Part shown: positions 9,580 through 18,240 of the stretch, piece after piece | Position numbering within the stretch: position 1 is the stretch's first letter | Layout of the letters: each line of letters begins with the position of its first letter | From: Leyella stercorea | GTDB lineage: Bacteria; Bacteroidota; Bacteroidia; Bacteroidales; Bacteroidaceae | Length of the DNA: 64,000 bases | Assembly: GCF_019052365.1 (NCBI RefSeq) | Contig: NZ_JAHQUY010000004.1 | Location: 1 to 64,000, forward strand | Direction: 5' to 3' | The notes under the pieces: model-generated | Databases searched by the model: none | The model's input: the letters and a program-made list of their open reading frames with translations, nothing else | What the model was told of the DNA's origin: nothing | Translations under genes and position numbers: made by a program

Positions 9580-10938
9580 TTATTGCAATGGCGCAACCGA
9601 ACAGGCATTAGGCGCACGTATACGAATAGCCTTGGCAACAGTAGGCGCAATGCGGTCTACGGTGGCCGGTGTATTGATGTGCTCTGCCTTTATTCCGCTT
9701 CCGTACAGGATGATGGGGAAGGGTACAAAGGCGGCACGCGAAAAGTAGTTCTCGTTAGTGTCTTCGTTTATGATTTTCCAGCCTGGGGCAGTCTCGATGA
9801 AGAGGTCGCCCGACACAGCCGGACTGTATGGACTTGTCGTAACACTGCGCACGCCAGACATTTGCACGAGCAGCTCCTTCGAACGTGTGATGACGTCGGT
9901 GTAGCTGAGGTGGCGCTGCTCGAGCAGCTTGTGGTCGAGATATATCTGGTTGTGGAAACTTGCTTCTACGTACTTCGCCTGACCGTAGATGGCGCCGAGG
10001 TACATGTTGAGCAGGTTGCATGTGCGGTTTATGTAGAATGTGCCCGAAGGAATGCGGAAACGCTCGTAGTCGGGCTGCTGGTCTTCGGTATATCCGGTGC
10101 TTGTGAGTACGAAAAGCACGTTGTCGCGGCCCACTTTGTCCTCAATGCGCTTCACGAGCGAGGCTAAAGTGCGGTCGAGCTTCAGATATACTATCTCCAT
10201 TTCTGTCTGCCAGTGGGTGACATCGGTGCATTTTGCTGACAAGGTGACAGACAGCATGTCGGTAACATTGTCGCGTCCGAGCTGCAAGTCGTTGATGCAA
10301 GCCACCGAAAGGTCGGCAACAGCGTCGTTGTCGCCGTTGGTACGCTTCTGCGAGATGCTGTTGTATGCACGCACGAATCCCTGCGCGCCTTTAGAGTAAT
10401 ATGTAGAGGTGGTCCACTGTCCGGTCTTCTCGTTCAGCCAGAACGCTCCGTCGGCTGCATGACCTGCCGAGATTACGGCGGCGTCCTTCTCCATAGCGGT
10501 CGAGTAGACGAGGGCGGCGCCCTTGGTGAATATCTTCAGCTCGTCGCTTACTGTGGTGGTGGCAATCTTCTGCGGCGACACGTTGTATGTCTCGTCGTCT
10601 GTGCAGAATACCGGGCGTAACGTGTTGCGGTCGAGCCATTTAGTGCCTACGATGTTGTTGTAGTGAGGAGTAGCGCCGGTAGCGATAGTGGCTATTGCCG
10701 AAGCGCGGTCTACGGGCGAGAATGGGTAGTTGGCAGCCTCATAGACACAGCCATTCTGCAGCAGTTTGCGGAAGCCTTCCTCGCCGTAAAGCGGAGAGAA
10801 ATGCTCTATATAGTCGGTGCGCAGCTGGTCGATGGTGATGTTCACAACAAGGCACGGCGCAGACTGCAAAGTCTGTGCTTGCAGCTCCGTGCCAGCAAGT
10901 GCCGCCAACATCATTATCGTCGATATGTATTTGTTCAT
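9580..10938 (-). CDS. Alkaline-phosphatase-superfamily protein, probably metal-site deficient
   Basis: 452 residues with signal peptide MNKYISTIMMLAALAGTELQ. It follows the PafA/nucleotide-pyrophosphatase layout of Bacteroidota: the first metal Asp lies in VNITIDQLRTDYI, the nucleophile loop is FSPVDRASAIATIATGATP (a Ser in place of the PafA Thr), and VISAGHAADGAFWLNEKTG matches a conserved PafA block. Other expected metal ligands are missing: the STDYxGH block reads AKCTDVTHWQ, the usual DHG reads TSTGYTE, and the C-terminal HG-SPY region reads TNENYFSRAAFVP. I infer a periplasmic pseudo-phosphatase or one with altered chemistry. It starts 9 nt after the DUF4105 gene, so the two are cotranscribed. 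Confidence 0.75.
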   Translation of the reverse strand: MNKYISTIMMLAALAGTELQAQTLQSAPCLVVNITIDQLRTDYIEHFSPLYGEEGFRKLLQNGCVYEAANYPFSPVDRASAIATIATGATPHYNNIVGTKWLDRNTLRPVFCTDDETYNVSPQKIATTTVSDELKIFTKGAALVYSTAMEKDAAVISAGHAADGAFWLNEKTGQWTTSTYYSKGAQGFVRAYNSISQKRTNGDNDAVADLSVACINDLQLGRDNVTDMLSVTLSAKCTDVTHWQTEMEIVYLKLDRTLASLVKRIEDKVGRDNVLFVLTSTGYTEDQQPDYERFRIPSGTFYINRTCNLLNMYLGAIYGQAKYVEASFHNQIYLDHKLLEQRHLSYTDVITRSKELLVQMSGVRSVTTSPYSPAVSGDLFIETAPGWKIINEDTNENYFSRAAFVPFPIILYGSGIKAEHINTPATVDRIAPTVAKAIRIRAPNACSVAPLQ

Positions 10939-10947
10939 ATTCGTGTC

Positions 10948-12219
10948 TTATGCCTTATGCTTGGGCTGTCTGTCGCCCTTATTATTAAATGTATATATGT
11001 TCAATATGTTTCTTAATAGCAAAGATAGTGCCACAATTGTCACGCCTTCTGCATACGACTGCAGAAAACTGCCCAAAAGCAGCAGAATTATCATTGCGCT
11101 CCATGTTTTTGTCCACCAGTGTATGCGGTTTCGGCGTGCCGCCTTTGCTACGCTGTACAGCATGAAGAGGTTGAGCGGGTTGAGCAGAAGTATCTGCAGA
11201 TTGAGGCTTACCGTAGGATGTTGCGAGAAAATCATGGCGAACATTATCAGTCCGCATGCGCCGGTGAGGAGCATTGCTACTGCATCGAACGCCCAAACAA
11301 GGCGCTTGCGGCGGCGTTCTATTGCTGCCACTACCAGTGTGAGCAGTGCGAAAGCGCCGAGGCAGACCATCGGAGAGAGAATATCAAATGCGCTCAGACT
11401 TGCCTGTTCGGCATTGATATCCTTAGCTGCCGGTTCCAGCACCCAGAACGAGCGGCTCACGAGCTTGCGCTTTGTACCGTCGGTGTTCACGATCACTGCG
11501 TGTTCGAAGTCGTCCGACAGACGCTCGGGCAGAAACTGCTGCTGTTCGAACGTTGTCTTGCGGTCGGCTTTTACGCCGAGAAGCAGGTCGTTGCCGAAGC
11601 GTGCCCAGCGGTGCTCCTCGTTGTAGAGGTGTATCAACTCGCGGAACGGCGGGTACTGTGCAGAGGTGTTGAGGTGTTGAGGTGTTGAGGCTTCATAAAC
11701 GACCTTGCCGCTCAGGTTGTTCACGATAATGTCGCGGGCACGTGTCGTGCAGTTGTCGTAGAAGAAGTTGTAGCGGTACACGCGGTTCTGCGGTTCGTAG
11801 TTGCGGTCGATGGCTTGTGCTATCGCCATCTTCTCCTGCGCAGTCAGGTTGAGCACCTGCTGTCTTACGCCGCATCCCGTGCTTCCGTACTCCCAGCTGA
11901 ACATCTCGAAGGTGTTGATGCCAATCTCGTAGTCGGTGAGTCCGAACACGAAGCGCAGCACAAAGTAGGGCTTATCGAACGAGAACATGCCATAGTTGAC
12001 GACGAGGTCTCTGCCGCTCTGCTTGTCAAGAAAGCGTATAGCGGTATGTCCGTACATGCTGTACACCTGCTGGCGCGGTCCGCATGTCAGCAGACTTATC
12101 TCTATTGAGTCGGCTTGTTGAGTCGGCTTGTTGTCCTGTGAAGAAGCTGTGATAGGGGAGAAAAAACACAGCAAAATCGCTAATGATATGTATTTAAATA
12201 ACCTTTCAAATAGTTTCAT
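10948..12219 (-). CDS. DUF4105 (Lnb N-terminal periplasmic domain) membrane protein
   Basis: 423 residues. After a signal segment (LFKYISLAILLCFFSP) comes a periplasmic DUF4105 domain (about 35-260) with conserved YSMYGHTAIRF and YNFFYDNCTTRARD; the His and Cys are the likely catalytic pair of this papain/NlpC-like family. Five hydrophobic helices follow (about 285-410). Function in Bacteroidota is unassigned; lipid or peptide hydrolysis is a family-level guess. An 8-nt repeat, GAGGTGTT, occurs 3.5 times at 11663-11690 and encodes STPQHLNTSAQ, so slippage could switch the frame. First gene of a pair with the phosphatase-fold gene. TATTTTTG at 12224-12231 on this strand is so close to the ATG that the mRNA may be almost leaderless. 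Confidence 0.85.
   Translation of the reverse strand: MKLFERLFKYISLAILLCFFSPITASSQDNKPTQQADSIEISLLTCGPRQQVYSMYGHTAIRFLDKQSGRDLVVNYGMFSFDKPYFVLRFVFGLTDYEIGINTFEMFSWEYGSTGCGVRQQVLNLTAQEKMAIAQAIDRNYEPQNRVYRYNFFYDNCTTRARDIIVNNLSGKVVYEASTPQHLNTSAQYPPFRELIHLYNEEHRWARFGNDLLLGVKADRKTTFEQQQFLPERLSDDFEHAVIVNTDGTKRKLVSRSFWVLEPAAKDINAEQASLSAFDILSPMVCLGAFALLTLVVAAIERRRKRLVWAFDAVAMLLTGACGLIMFAMIFSQHPTVSLNLQILLLNPLNLFMLYSVAKAARRNRIHWWTKTWSAMIILLLLGSFLQSYAEGVTIVALSLLLRNILNIYTFNNKGDRQPKHKA
11663..11690. repeat. 8-bp microsatellite GAGGTGTT, 3.5 copies, inside the DUF4105 gene
   Basis: GAGGTGTT repeats at 11663, 11671 and 11679, with GAGG at 11687. The unit length is not a multiple of three, so gain or loss of one unit shifts the reading frame. 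Confidence 0.9.
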
Positions 12220-12275
12220 GGTGCAAAAATAACTTTAATTTCTCACTTTTCTGCCATTATCTCGTTTTTTTTCGA

Positions 12276-12283
12276 TAATTTTG
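12276..12283 (+). promoter_or_regulatory. Candidate -7 box for the OMP-lptC operon
   Basis: TAATTTTG fits TAnnTTTG, about 90 nt upstream of the ATG at 12372. No clear -33 element. Confidence 0.4.
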
Positions 12284-12371
12284 CAAGCATTATCCTACAA
12301 AGGGTTATAAAAACACCTCTATATACATATTATATATAATAGCATTTCTAAAATCTAATTAGATAAAATAA

Positions 12372-13670
12372 ATGAGGAAAGCACTCACAACAGTCCTCTT
12401 TGCTGCGGTTTCTTTGGTTGCTGCGGCTCAAAGCGGCACTAATTCACCCTATAGTCAGTATGGTTTGGGCACGCTCGGCGAGCAGTCGGGTGGCTTCAAT
12501 CGTGGCATGAACGGACTCGGCATCGGTTTCAACGAGCACAACCAGGTTAATAGCCTTAACCCTGCGTCGTATGCAACCATCGACTCGCTGTCGTTCATCT
12601 TCGACGCTGGCATATCGGGTCAGATCACAAACTATAGCGAGAGTGGCGTGAAGGTGAACGCCAAGAACGCCAACTTCGAGTATGTTATTGCCGGTTTCCG
12701 CCTTGCAAAGCGTCTCGGCTTGAGCTTCGGCTTGTTGCCGTTCAGCAACATCGGCTATTCATATTCTAACACTAAGGCGCTCAACAGCACCGACGGAAGC
12801 ACATCTGTAGTGAAAGCCACCAATACATATTCGGGTACGGGCGGCTTGCACCAGGTTTACTTAGGTTTGGGCTGGAGTCCGTTCAAGGGCTTCGCTATCG
12901 GTGTTAATGCTGCATATCTCTGGGGCGACTACAGTCGCTCGGTTGTCAACTCTTACACCGATGCGTATGCCAACACGCTTTCCAAGTACTACACAGCCGA
13001 GGTGCACAACTATAAGCTCGACTTCGGTATGCAGTATACTCAGAAGATTACGAAGAACGACGCCATCACTTTGGGCGTAACCTACGGACTTGGTCACAAA
13101 CTCAGTTCAGACCCGAAGTGTCAGATTATATCGACCAATGCGCAGACAGCAGTTGCCGACACAGCTACATACTCTATCGGCAACGGTTTGGAGTTGCCTC
13201 ACAGCTACGGCGTAGGTCTTATGTGGAACCACGCAAACCGCTGGCGTGTAGGTGCCGACTACACACTGCAGAAGTGGTCGTCGGTGGCTTATCCTAAGTT
13301 CGACACCTCTACAAACAGCTACGAACTGGTAAGCGGACAGTTTGCCGACCGTCATAAGATGACTGTAGGCGGCGAGTTCTGTCCCGACGAGCGTAGCCGC
13401 AGCTTCTTCAAGCGTGTTCACTACCGCATGGGTGCATCGTATGCTACCGATTATCTGAAGATAAAGGGTCAGAACGGACCTAAGGAGTACAGCGTGAGCG
13501 CTGGTTTCGGCATTCCTATCGTAAACGGCTACAACAACCGCTCGCTGCTTAATATCTCGGCACAGTGGGTGCGTCAGGACTCGAAGACATTCGTCACAGA
13601 GAACTCGTTCCGCATCAATATCGGTCTGACGTTCAACGAACGTTGGTTCGCCAAGTGGAAGATGGAGTAA
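12372..13670 (+). CDS. Outer-membrane beta-barrel protein (OMPP1/FadL-like) upstream of lptC
   Basis: 432 residues with signal peptide MRKALTTVLFAAVSLVAAAQ. The mature start SPYSQYGLGTLGEQSGGFNR, the LNPASYAT segment and alternating aromatic/glycine strands to a C-terminal GLTFNERWFAKW resemble FadL/TodX-like barrels of Bacteroidota. It lies 28 nt before the lptC homologue and is probably cotranscribed with it, which suggests a link to envelope lipid or LPS transport, but no ligand can be read from the sequence. Confident as an outer-membrane protein, less so for subfamily. Confidence 0.78.
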   Translation: MRKALTTVLFAAVSLVAAAQSGTNSPYSQYGLGTLGEQSGGFNRGMNGLGIGFNEHNQVNSLNPASYATIDSLSFIFDAGISGQITNYSESGVKVNAKNANFEYVIAGFRLAKRLGLSFGLLPFSNIGYSYSNTKALNSTDGSTSVVKATNTYSGTGGLHQVYLGLGWSPFKGFAIGVNAAYLWGDYSRSVVNSYTDAYANTLSKYYTAEVHNYKLDFGMQYTQKITKNDAITLGVTYGLGHKLSSDPKCQIISTNAQTAVADTATYSIGNGLELPHSYGVGLMWNHANRWRVGADYTLQKWSSVAYPKFDTSTNSYELVSGQFADRHKMTVGGEFCPDERSRSFFKRVHYRMGASYATDYLKIKGQNGPKEYSVSAGFGIPIVNGYNNRSLLNISAQWVRQDSKTFVTENSFRINIGLTFNERWFAKWKME

Positions 13671-13698
13671 CAGAAAACAATTCTATTCTGAATAAGCG

Positions 13699-14343
13699 TT
13701 GAGACTATCCAAGTACATAGTAATCATTATGTTGTGCATCGTGGCGCTTGCTTCTTGCGAAGAGCAGAAGGAGCACACGGCGCCAGCCATACACGACCGC
13801 GACTCGGTGTCAATGATGACGAGTTACGGCGTCAACACCCTAATCTCTGACTCGGGTGTCATAAAATATCGCATCGTGACGGAGCGTTGGGAGGTGAACA
13901 CCGTGCGCAACCCGTCGCGCTGGATCTTCGAGAAGGGCGTGTTCTTCGAGCAGTTCGATGAGAAGTTCCATGTGCAGTCGTACATACAGGCAGATACAGC
14001 TTACTATTACGACCAGAAGAAGCTGTGGGAGTTGCGCAGCCGTGTGAGTGTGCTCACCAAGGACGGACTGAAGTTCAACAGCGAGCAGCTCTTTTGGGAC
14101 GAAGCGGCTCACGAACTCTATTCGAACAAGCCCTCTAAGCTCGTCACTCCTGAAAGAACGCTTGAGGGAGCTTATTTCCGTAGCGACGAGCGCATGACCA
14201 ACTATTACGTTTCGAATACATCTGGTTCGTTCGAGAAGGGACAGCTCTCAAGCGATGGTGACACAATAACTACCGCCCCCGACACTGTAAAGGCTGCTAT
14301 GCGTCAGCAAATTAAGCCGCAGCGCCGACTGCGGGATCGGTAA
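13699..14343 (+). CDS. lptC: LPS export protein LptC (lipoprotein)
   Basis: LptC bridges the LptBFG transporter to the periplasmic LptA bridge that carries lipopolysaccharide to the outer membrane. 214 residues. The only start giving a full signal peptide is TTG at 13699 (RLSKYIVIIMLCIVALASC, with the lipobox Cys); an in-frame stop lies just upstream, and the first ATG, at 13729, would leave a very short signal. The beta-jellyroll region (YRIVTERWEVN, WIFEKGVFFEQFDE, LKFNSEQLFWDE) matches Bacteroidota LptC, which is often a lipoprotein instead of the inner-membrane-anchored enterobacterial form. Second gene after the OMP. The tail past about residue 180 is variable. Confidence 0.87.
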   Translation: MRLSKYIVIIMLCIVALASCEEQKEHTAPAIHDRDSVSMMTSYGVNTLISDSGVIKYRIVTERWEVNTVRNPSRWIFEKGVFFEQFDEKFHVQSYIQADTAYYYDQKKLWELRSRVSVLTKDGLKFNSEQLFWDEAAHELYSNKPSKLVTPERTLEGAYFRSDERMTNYYVSNTSGSFEKGQLSSDGDTITTAPDTVKAAMRQQIKPQRRLRDR

Positions 14344-14515
14344 AGGTGAGATGGTGTTATGTTGAGATGGTGAGATTTGTATCTCCTTGTCAACTTGTTG
14401 GCAGAATTTCATCTTTACCTCCTCAGCATCAACTCCTCAGCATCACAACCCTCAACCCCTCAGAATCACACCCCCTCAACACCCCAAATATATAAGAACC
14501 AATATTTAAACTATA
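14344..14515. other. Strand-asymmetric low-complexity spacer between lptC and the CorC gene
   Basis: The first third is G/T-rich with repeated GGTGAGATGG and GTTGAGATGGTGAG; the last third is C/A-rich with repeated CTCCTCAGCATCA and CCCTCAACCCCTCAG. The two parts are loosely complementary, so the transcript could fold back. No gene. Confidence 0.5.
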
Positions 14516-15784
14516 GTGGAAGCAGACATACCTCTTTTAATTAGCATAGCCGTAACAATGGCGCTGTCGGCATTCTTTTCAGGAATGGAGATAGCGTTCG
14601 TGTCGAGCAACCGAATGCTCGCCGAGATGGATCGCGAAGGAAATGGCATTGCGAAGAAAATCATTTCCAAATTCTACAATCATCCCAATGGCTTTGTAAG
14701 CACGATGCTTGTGGGCAACAATATCGTGCTTGTGGTGTATGGTGTCCTTGTGGCACGCCTCTTTGACAGCACTATCTTCAGCTCGCTCGATGACGGCATG
14801 AAGGTGACAGCCGACACGTTGCTCTCCACACTCGTCATTCTTTTCACAGGAGAGTTCTTGCCTAAGATTCTGTTCAAGAACAACGCCAACCGCCTGTTGT
14901 CCGTATTCTCCGTGCCAGCCTATCTTTTCTACATCCTCCTGTGGCCTATAAGCCGCTTCTCTACGCTCATGTCCAAGTGCTTGCTGCGCATTGTGGGCAT
15001 ACGCATGGAGGCGGAAGCCGATGACGAAGGCTTCTCTAAGGTAGACCTCGACTATCTCGTGCAGTCGAGCATCGAGAATGCACATAGCGACGAGGAGATT
15101 AACGAGGAGGTGAAGATATTCCAGAACGCCCTCGACTTCTCCGACTGCAAGGTGCGCGACTGTATGGTGCCGCGTACTGAGGTGAACGCCGTTGACGTCA
15201 ACGACTGCACCGTCGACGAACTGATGCAGAAGTTCGTAGAGAGCGGCAACTCGAAGATTATCGTCTACGAGGGCGACATCGACCATATCATCGGCTACAT
15301 ACACAGCTCCGAAATGTTCCGCAACCGCGACAACTGGCGCCAGTGCGTCTGCAAGATGCCGTTTGTGCCCGAAACGATGGCTGCGCAGAAGCTCATGCAC
15401 ATCTTCCTGCAGCAGAAGAAGAGTCTCGGAGTGGTGGTCGACGAGTTTGGCGGAACGAGCGGCATCGTCTCGCTCGAGGACATCGTTGAGGAGATATTCG
15501 GCGACATCGAGGACGAGCACGACAGCACGAAGTACATCGCTACGCAGGTGGGCGACAACGAGTATATGCTCTCAGCCCGTCTGGAGATAGATAAGGTGAA
15601 CGACCTCTTCGATCTCGATCTGCCCGAAAGCGACGATTACATGACCATAGGCGGATATATACTGCACGAGTACCAGAGCTTCCCGAAGCTCAACGAAGTG
15701 ATAACCATTGGCTGTTATGAGTTTCGCATTATCAAGAGCACTATGACGAAAATAGAGTTGGTAAAGCTAAAAGTTAACCGCTAA
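14516..15784 (+). CDS. CNNM/CorC (hemolysin C) family transporter-associated protein, GldE-like
   Basis: 422 residues. An N-terminal CNNM (DUF21) membrane domain has about four helices (starting LISIAVTMALSAFFSGMEIA) with the conserved SGMEIAFVSSNR. A cytoplasmic CBS pair follows (about 205-330; CMVPRTEV, GIVSLEDIVEEIFGDIEDEH) and a CorC/HlyC C-terminal domain (about 345-420). Family members take part in magnesium or cobalt export; Bacteroidota relatives include the gliding protein GldE, but non-gliding species keep homologues, so no gliding role is implied. The start is GTG at 14516. It is separated from lptC by the low-complexity spacer and may be read from it. Confidence 0.88.
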   Translation: MEADIPLLISIAVTMALSAFFSGMEIAFVSSNRMLAEMDREGNGIAKKIISKFYNHPNGFVSTMLVGNNIVLVVYGVLVARLFDSTIFSSLDDGMKVTADTLLSTLVILFTGEFLPKILFKNNANRLLSVFSVPAYLFYILLWPISRFSTLMSKCLLRIVGIRMEAEADDEGFSKVDLDYLVQSSIENAHSDEEINEEVKIFQNALDFSDCKVRDCMVPRTEVNAVDVNDCTVDELMQKFVESGNSKIIVYEGDIDHIIGYIHSSEMFRNRDNWRQCVCKMPFVPETMAAQKLMHIFLQQKKSLGVVVDEFGGTSGIVSLEDIVEEIFGDIEDEHDSTKYIATQVGDNEYMLSARLEIDKVNDLFDLDLPESDDYMTIGGYILHEYQSFPKLNEVITIGCYEFRIIKSTMTKIELVKLKVNR

Positions 15785-15810
15785 ACTCACTTTTTCGTGC
15801 AAACGTGCCC

Positions 15811-15837
15811 TTGTTTGGCAATAAATTAGTATTTTTG
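15811..15837 (+). promoter_or_regulatory. Promoter of the PpiD-like gene
   Basis: TTG (15811-15813), overlapping a TTTG, precedes TATTTTTG (15830-15837), a good -7 box. The spacing of 16 is a little short. The leader to the ATG at 15957 is about 115 nt. Confidence 0.5.
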
Positions 15838-15956
15838 TACGCATTTTGTGGCATTACGCCGCGAGCCGCCTTGCAGGGCAGGCTTCGCAGCAGCTGCAGG
15901 ACAGATGCACGAACCTACATCTAACGAAATAATAAATAAAAAATAAAAACAAAAAA

Positions 15957-18098
15957 ATGGCAGCATTAGGAAAAATCAGAAGCAAAGGCGCACTGCTGAT
16001 AGGCATTATCGGCTTAGGCCTTTTCTCTTTCATCGCCGAAGAGGCGTTCCGCTCATGCGACTCTGCAAGCGCTGACAAGCATCAGCAGGTAGGCGAGGTG
16101 TTGGGCGAGAAAATCAACGTAACAGAGTTCCAGAAACTTGTAGACGAGTACACAGAAGTGCTCAAGATGCAGCAGGGACAGGAAAACCTCAACGAAGACC
16201 AGCTCAACCAGGTTAAGGACATGGTTTGGAACACATACGTTCAGACCAAGATCATAGAGAACGAGGCACACAAGCTCGGTCTTACAGTAACAGACGCTGA
16301 GCTCCAGCAGGTTCTCACCGAGGGTACCAACCCTATGCTTCAGCAGACTCCGTTCTTCAACCAGCAGACAGGTCGTTTCGACGTTAACGCTCTTAAGAAG
16401 TTCCTCGCCGAGTACAAGACACAGCAGACAGCCAACCCGCAGATGGCTAAGCAGTACGATACAATTTATAAGTATTGGACATTTGTAGAGAAGACTCTGC
16501 GCCAGCAGCTCCTCTCTCAGAAGTACCAGGGTCTGTTCGCTCACTGCTTCCTCTCAAACAAGATAGAGGCTAAGATGGCGTTCAACGAGCAGAACCAGGA
16601 GAGCCAGGTGCAGCTCGCAGCCTTCCCTTACTCAAGCATCGACGACAGCAAGATCAAAGTAAGCGACGCCGACCTCAAGGCTAAGTACGACGAGATGAAG
16701 CCGCGCTTCAAGCAGTATGTAGAGACACGCGACATCAAGTACATTGACGTTCAGGTAAAGGCTTCTGCAGCCGACCGCGCAGCTCTCCAGAAGGAGTTCG
16801 CAGGCTACAGCGCAGAGCTCGCAGCCGCAGCCGACCCGTCTGACGTAGTGCGCAAGAGCACATCGCTCGTCAGCTACCTCGGCGTTCCAGTTAAGAAGGA
16901 AGCCCTTCCTTCTGACATCGCACAGCGTCTCGACTCAATGGCTGTAGGCTCTACAAGCAAGGTGATCGAGAACAAGAACGATAACACACTCAACCTCGTG
17001 AAGCTCATTGCAAAGCGCGAACTTCCCGACTCAATCCAGTTCCGCGCCATCCAGGTAGGCGGTGCTACAGCAGCCGAGGCAGCTACACGCGCCGACTCTA
17101 TCCTCAACGCCATTAAGGCAGGTGCCGACTTCGAGGTTGTAGCCAAGAAGTACGGTCAGACCGGCGAGAAGACATGGATGACAACACGTCAGTATCAGAG
17201 CGCTCCGTCTATCGACAAGGACACAAAGAACTACATCGAGAGCCTCAACACAATGGCTTCTGGCGAGCTCAAGAACCTCACACTCGCTCAGGGCAACCTC
17301 GTGCTCCAGGTAGTAGACCGCAAGGCAATGACTACAAAGTACGTAGCAGCCGTCGTTAAGAAGAACATCACCTTCACAAAGGATACATACTCTGCTGCTT
17401 ACAACAAGTTCAGCTCATTCGTAAGCGCTAACCTCACAGCAGAGGATCTCCTGAAGAACGCTGCAAAGAGCGGCTACAACGTTCAGGAGCGCAAGGACAT
17501 CACAACAGCCGAGCACTACCTCGCAGGCATCCACTCTACACGCGATGCTCTCCGTTGGTTGTTCGAGGCTAAGAAGGGTGCCGTTTCTTCACTCTACGAG
17601 TGCGGCGACAACGACCACCTCCTCATTGTGGTTCTCGACAACATCAACCCGATCGGCTATCGCTCGCTCGACGACGCTCAGGTTAAGGAGTTCGTAAAGG
17701 CAGAGGTTATCAAGGACAAGAAGGCTGAGCAGCTCATGGCTAAGGCAAAGACAGCCAAGTCGGTGGCTGACGCTAAGGCAAAGGGTGCTACAGTAGCTCC
17801 GGTTAACCAGGTTACATTTGCTGCTCCGGTGTTCGTAGCAGCAACAGGCGCAAGCGAGCCGGCTCTGAGCGGTGCTATCGCAGCTACAGCAAAGGGCAAG
17901 TTCTCTAAGCACCCGGTTAAGGGCAACGCTGGTGTTTACGTGTTCCAGGTAACAAACAAGACACAGCGTCCTGCTAAGTACGACGAGAAGTCGGAGATGC
18001 AGCGTCTCCGTCAGCGTCAGATGCAGATGGCTGGCAACTTCATGAACGAGCTTTACATCAAGGCAAACGTAGTGGACAACCGCTATCTCTTCTTCTAA
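15957..18098 (+). CDS. PpiD/SurA-like periplasmic peptidyl-prolyl isomerase
   Basis: 713 residues. It is anchored by one N-terminal helix (GALLIGIIGLGLFSFIAEEA, about 11-30). A SurA-type N-terminal chaperone region follows (about 40-240; VGEVLGEKINVTEFQ, then LTVTDAELQQVL). A parvulin-type PPIase segment lies near 355-460 (KAGADFEVVAKKYGQTGEK, MASGELKNLTLAQGNLVLQV), with a long C-terminal chaperone part after it. PpiD-like proteins sit at the SecYEG exit and help newly exported proteins fold; the presence of secA nearby fits but is not an operon link. Codon use is strongly biased to Bacteroidota-preferred codons, which suggests high expression. Ends at a strong terminator. Confidence 0.9.
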   Translation: MAALGKIRSKGALLIGIIGLGLFSFIAEEAFRSCDSASADKHQQVGEVLGEKINVTEFQKLVDEYTEVLKMQQGQENLNEDQLNQVKDMVWNTYVQTKIIENEAHKLGLTVTDAELQQVLTEGTNPMLQQTPFFNQQTGRFDVNALKKFLAEYKTQQTANPQMAKQYDTIYKYWTFVEKTLRQQLLSQKYQGLFAHCFLSNKIEAKMAFNEQNQESQVQLAAFPYSSIDDSKIKVSDADLKAKYDEMKPRFKQYVETRDIKYIDVQVKASAADRAALQKEFAGYSAELAAAADPSDVVRKSTSLVSYLGVPVKKEALPSDIAQRLDSMAVGSTSKVIENKNDNTLNLVKLIAKRELPDSIQFRAIQVGGATAAEAATRADSILNAIKAGADFEVVAKKYGQTGEKTWMTTRQYQSAPSIDKDTKNYIESLNTMASGELKNLTLAQGNLVLQVVDRKAMTTKYVAAVVKKNITFTKDTYSAAYNKFSSFVSANLTAEDLLKNAAKSGYNVQERKDITTAEHYLAGIHSTRDALRWLFEAKKGAVSSLYECGDNDHLLIVVLDNINPIGYRSLDDAQVKEFVKAEVIKDKKAEQLMAKAKTAKSVADAKAKGATVAPVNQVTFAAPVFVAATGASEPALSGAIAATAKGKFSKHPVKGNAGVYVFQVTNKTQRPAKYDEKSEMQRLRQRQMQMAGNFMNELYIKANVVDNRYLFF

Positions 18099-18120
18099 GA
18101 CTCACATATCATAACACATA

Positions 18121-18172
18121 AAAAAGACTTGGGATGCAACGGTGCAAATCGTTACATCCCAAGTCTTTTTTT
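18121..18172 (+). terminator. Intrinsic terminator after the PpiD-like gene
   Basis: Perfect 16-bp stem: AAAAAGACTTGGGATG (18121-18136) pairs with CATCCCAAGTCTTTTT (18155-18170), followed by more T. The A-run makes it usable from both strands, so it may also end the leftward truncated regulator gene. Confidence 0.92.
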
Positions 18173-18240
18173 GTAGAAGCCGCTGAAGCCAATACCTTAT
18201 TTCGGTTTCGTTCGTTCTTATCGGTCTGCGTGCATTACGC

